Positions 14,694 through 14,746 of a stretch of 14,746 nt of DNA are shown in pieces. The notes beneath the pieces are model-generated. The model worked only from the letters and a program-made list of their open reading frames with translations, ran no database searches and had not been told where the DNA came from. The DNA is from an uncultured Flavobacteriaceae bacterium (GTDB lineage Bacteria > Bacteroidota > Bacteroidia > Flavobacteriales > Flavobacteriaceae), in NCBI GenBank assembly GCA_947311745.1, contig CAMZLT010000066.1, forward strand, positions 1 through 14,746. Direction: 5' to 3'. The position numbers and the translations under genes are program-made. The stretch's first letter is position 1; the number at the start of each line of letters is the position of its first letter.

Positions 14694-14746
14694 TGGTTCA
14701 CGAATACCTTCGGAAAATAAATAAAAAGCGTGAGCTAATTATAGCC

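Noticed and set aside
14658..14720. 20-codon ORF starting MKSQNTNKNL
   Set aside because: Too short, no promoter motif or family resemblance, and expected by chance in AT-rich DNA.

Overview
The window is strongly AT-rich and comes from a member of the Bacteroidota, most likely a marine-type Flavobacteriaceae. Three things point there. The large secreted protein ends in a type IX secretion (Por/T9SS) sorting domain. At least seven copies of the Bacteroidota -7 promoter motif TAnnTTTG lie just before genes. The gene families (GSCFA protein, short FAD oxidoreductase, DnaG-TatD-TcdA-PolA order) also fit. It looks like ordinary chromosome: no insertion sequence, phage gene, CRISPR array, tRNA or rRNA was found.

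Left block, + strand (1-5623). It holds the C-terminal part of DNA primase (dnaG, cut by the window edge), a TatD-family metal-dependent hydrolase, the t6A-modifying E1-like enzyme TcdA, and full-length DNA polymerase I (polA). The first three are packed within 3 bases or overlapping. polA has its own promoter, placed over the end of tcdA. The PolA linker contains a textbook beta-clamp-binding pentapeptide.

Middle, - strand (5650-9423). A 913-residue mosaic secreted protein has a signal peptide, repeated surface-protein modules, a fibronectin type III domain, Asp-rich calcium-binding-type repeats and a T9SS tail. Upstream of it is a GSCFA-family protein with SGNH-hydrolase-like motifs and a GTG start. 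The GSCFA gene diverges from the next block.

Middle, + strand (9549-12121). It holds a MarC-family membrane protein, a 203-residue single-domain FAD oxidoreductase and a group II PLP-dependent decarboxylase. Each has its own TAnnTTTG promoter, so they are neighbours rather than an obvious operon.

Right block, - strand (14610 back to 12107). A PadR-family repressor is followed at 2- and 3-base gaps by two four-helix membrane proteins, then after 79 bases by a third. All three share an N-terminal helical motif of the kind found in PadR-linked HAAS/DUF1700-type proteins. A perfect 19-bp inverted repeat covers the padR promoter, and padR may be read from an almost leaderless mRNA. This self-regulated PadR-plus-three-membrane-proteins cassette is the most interesting and least understood part of the window. 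The last ~136 bases hold no recognisable gene.
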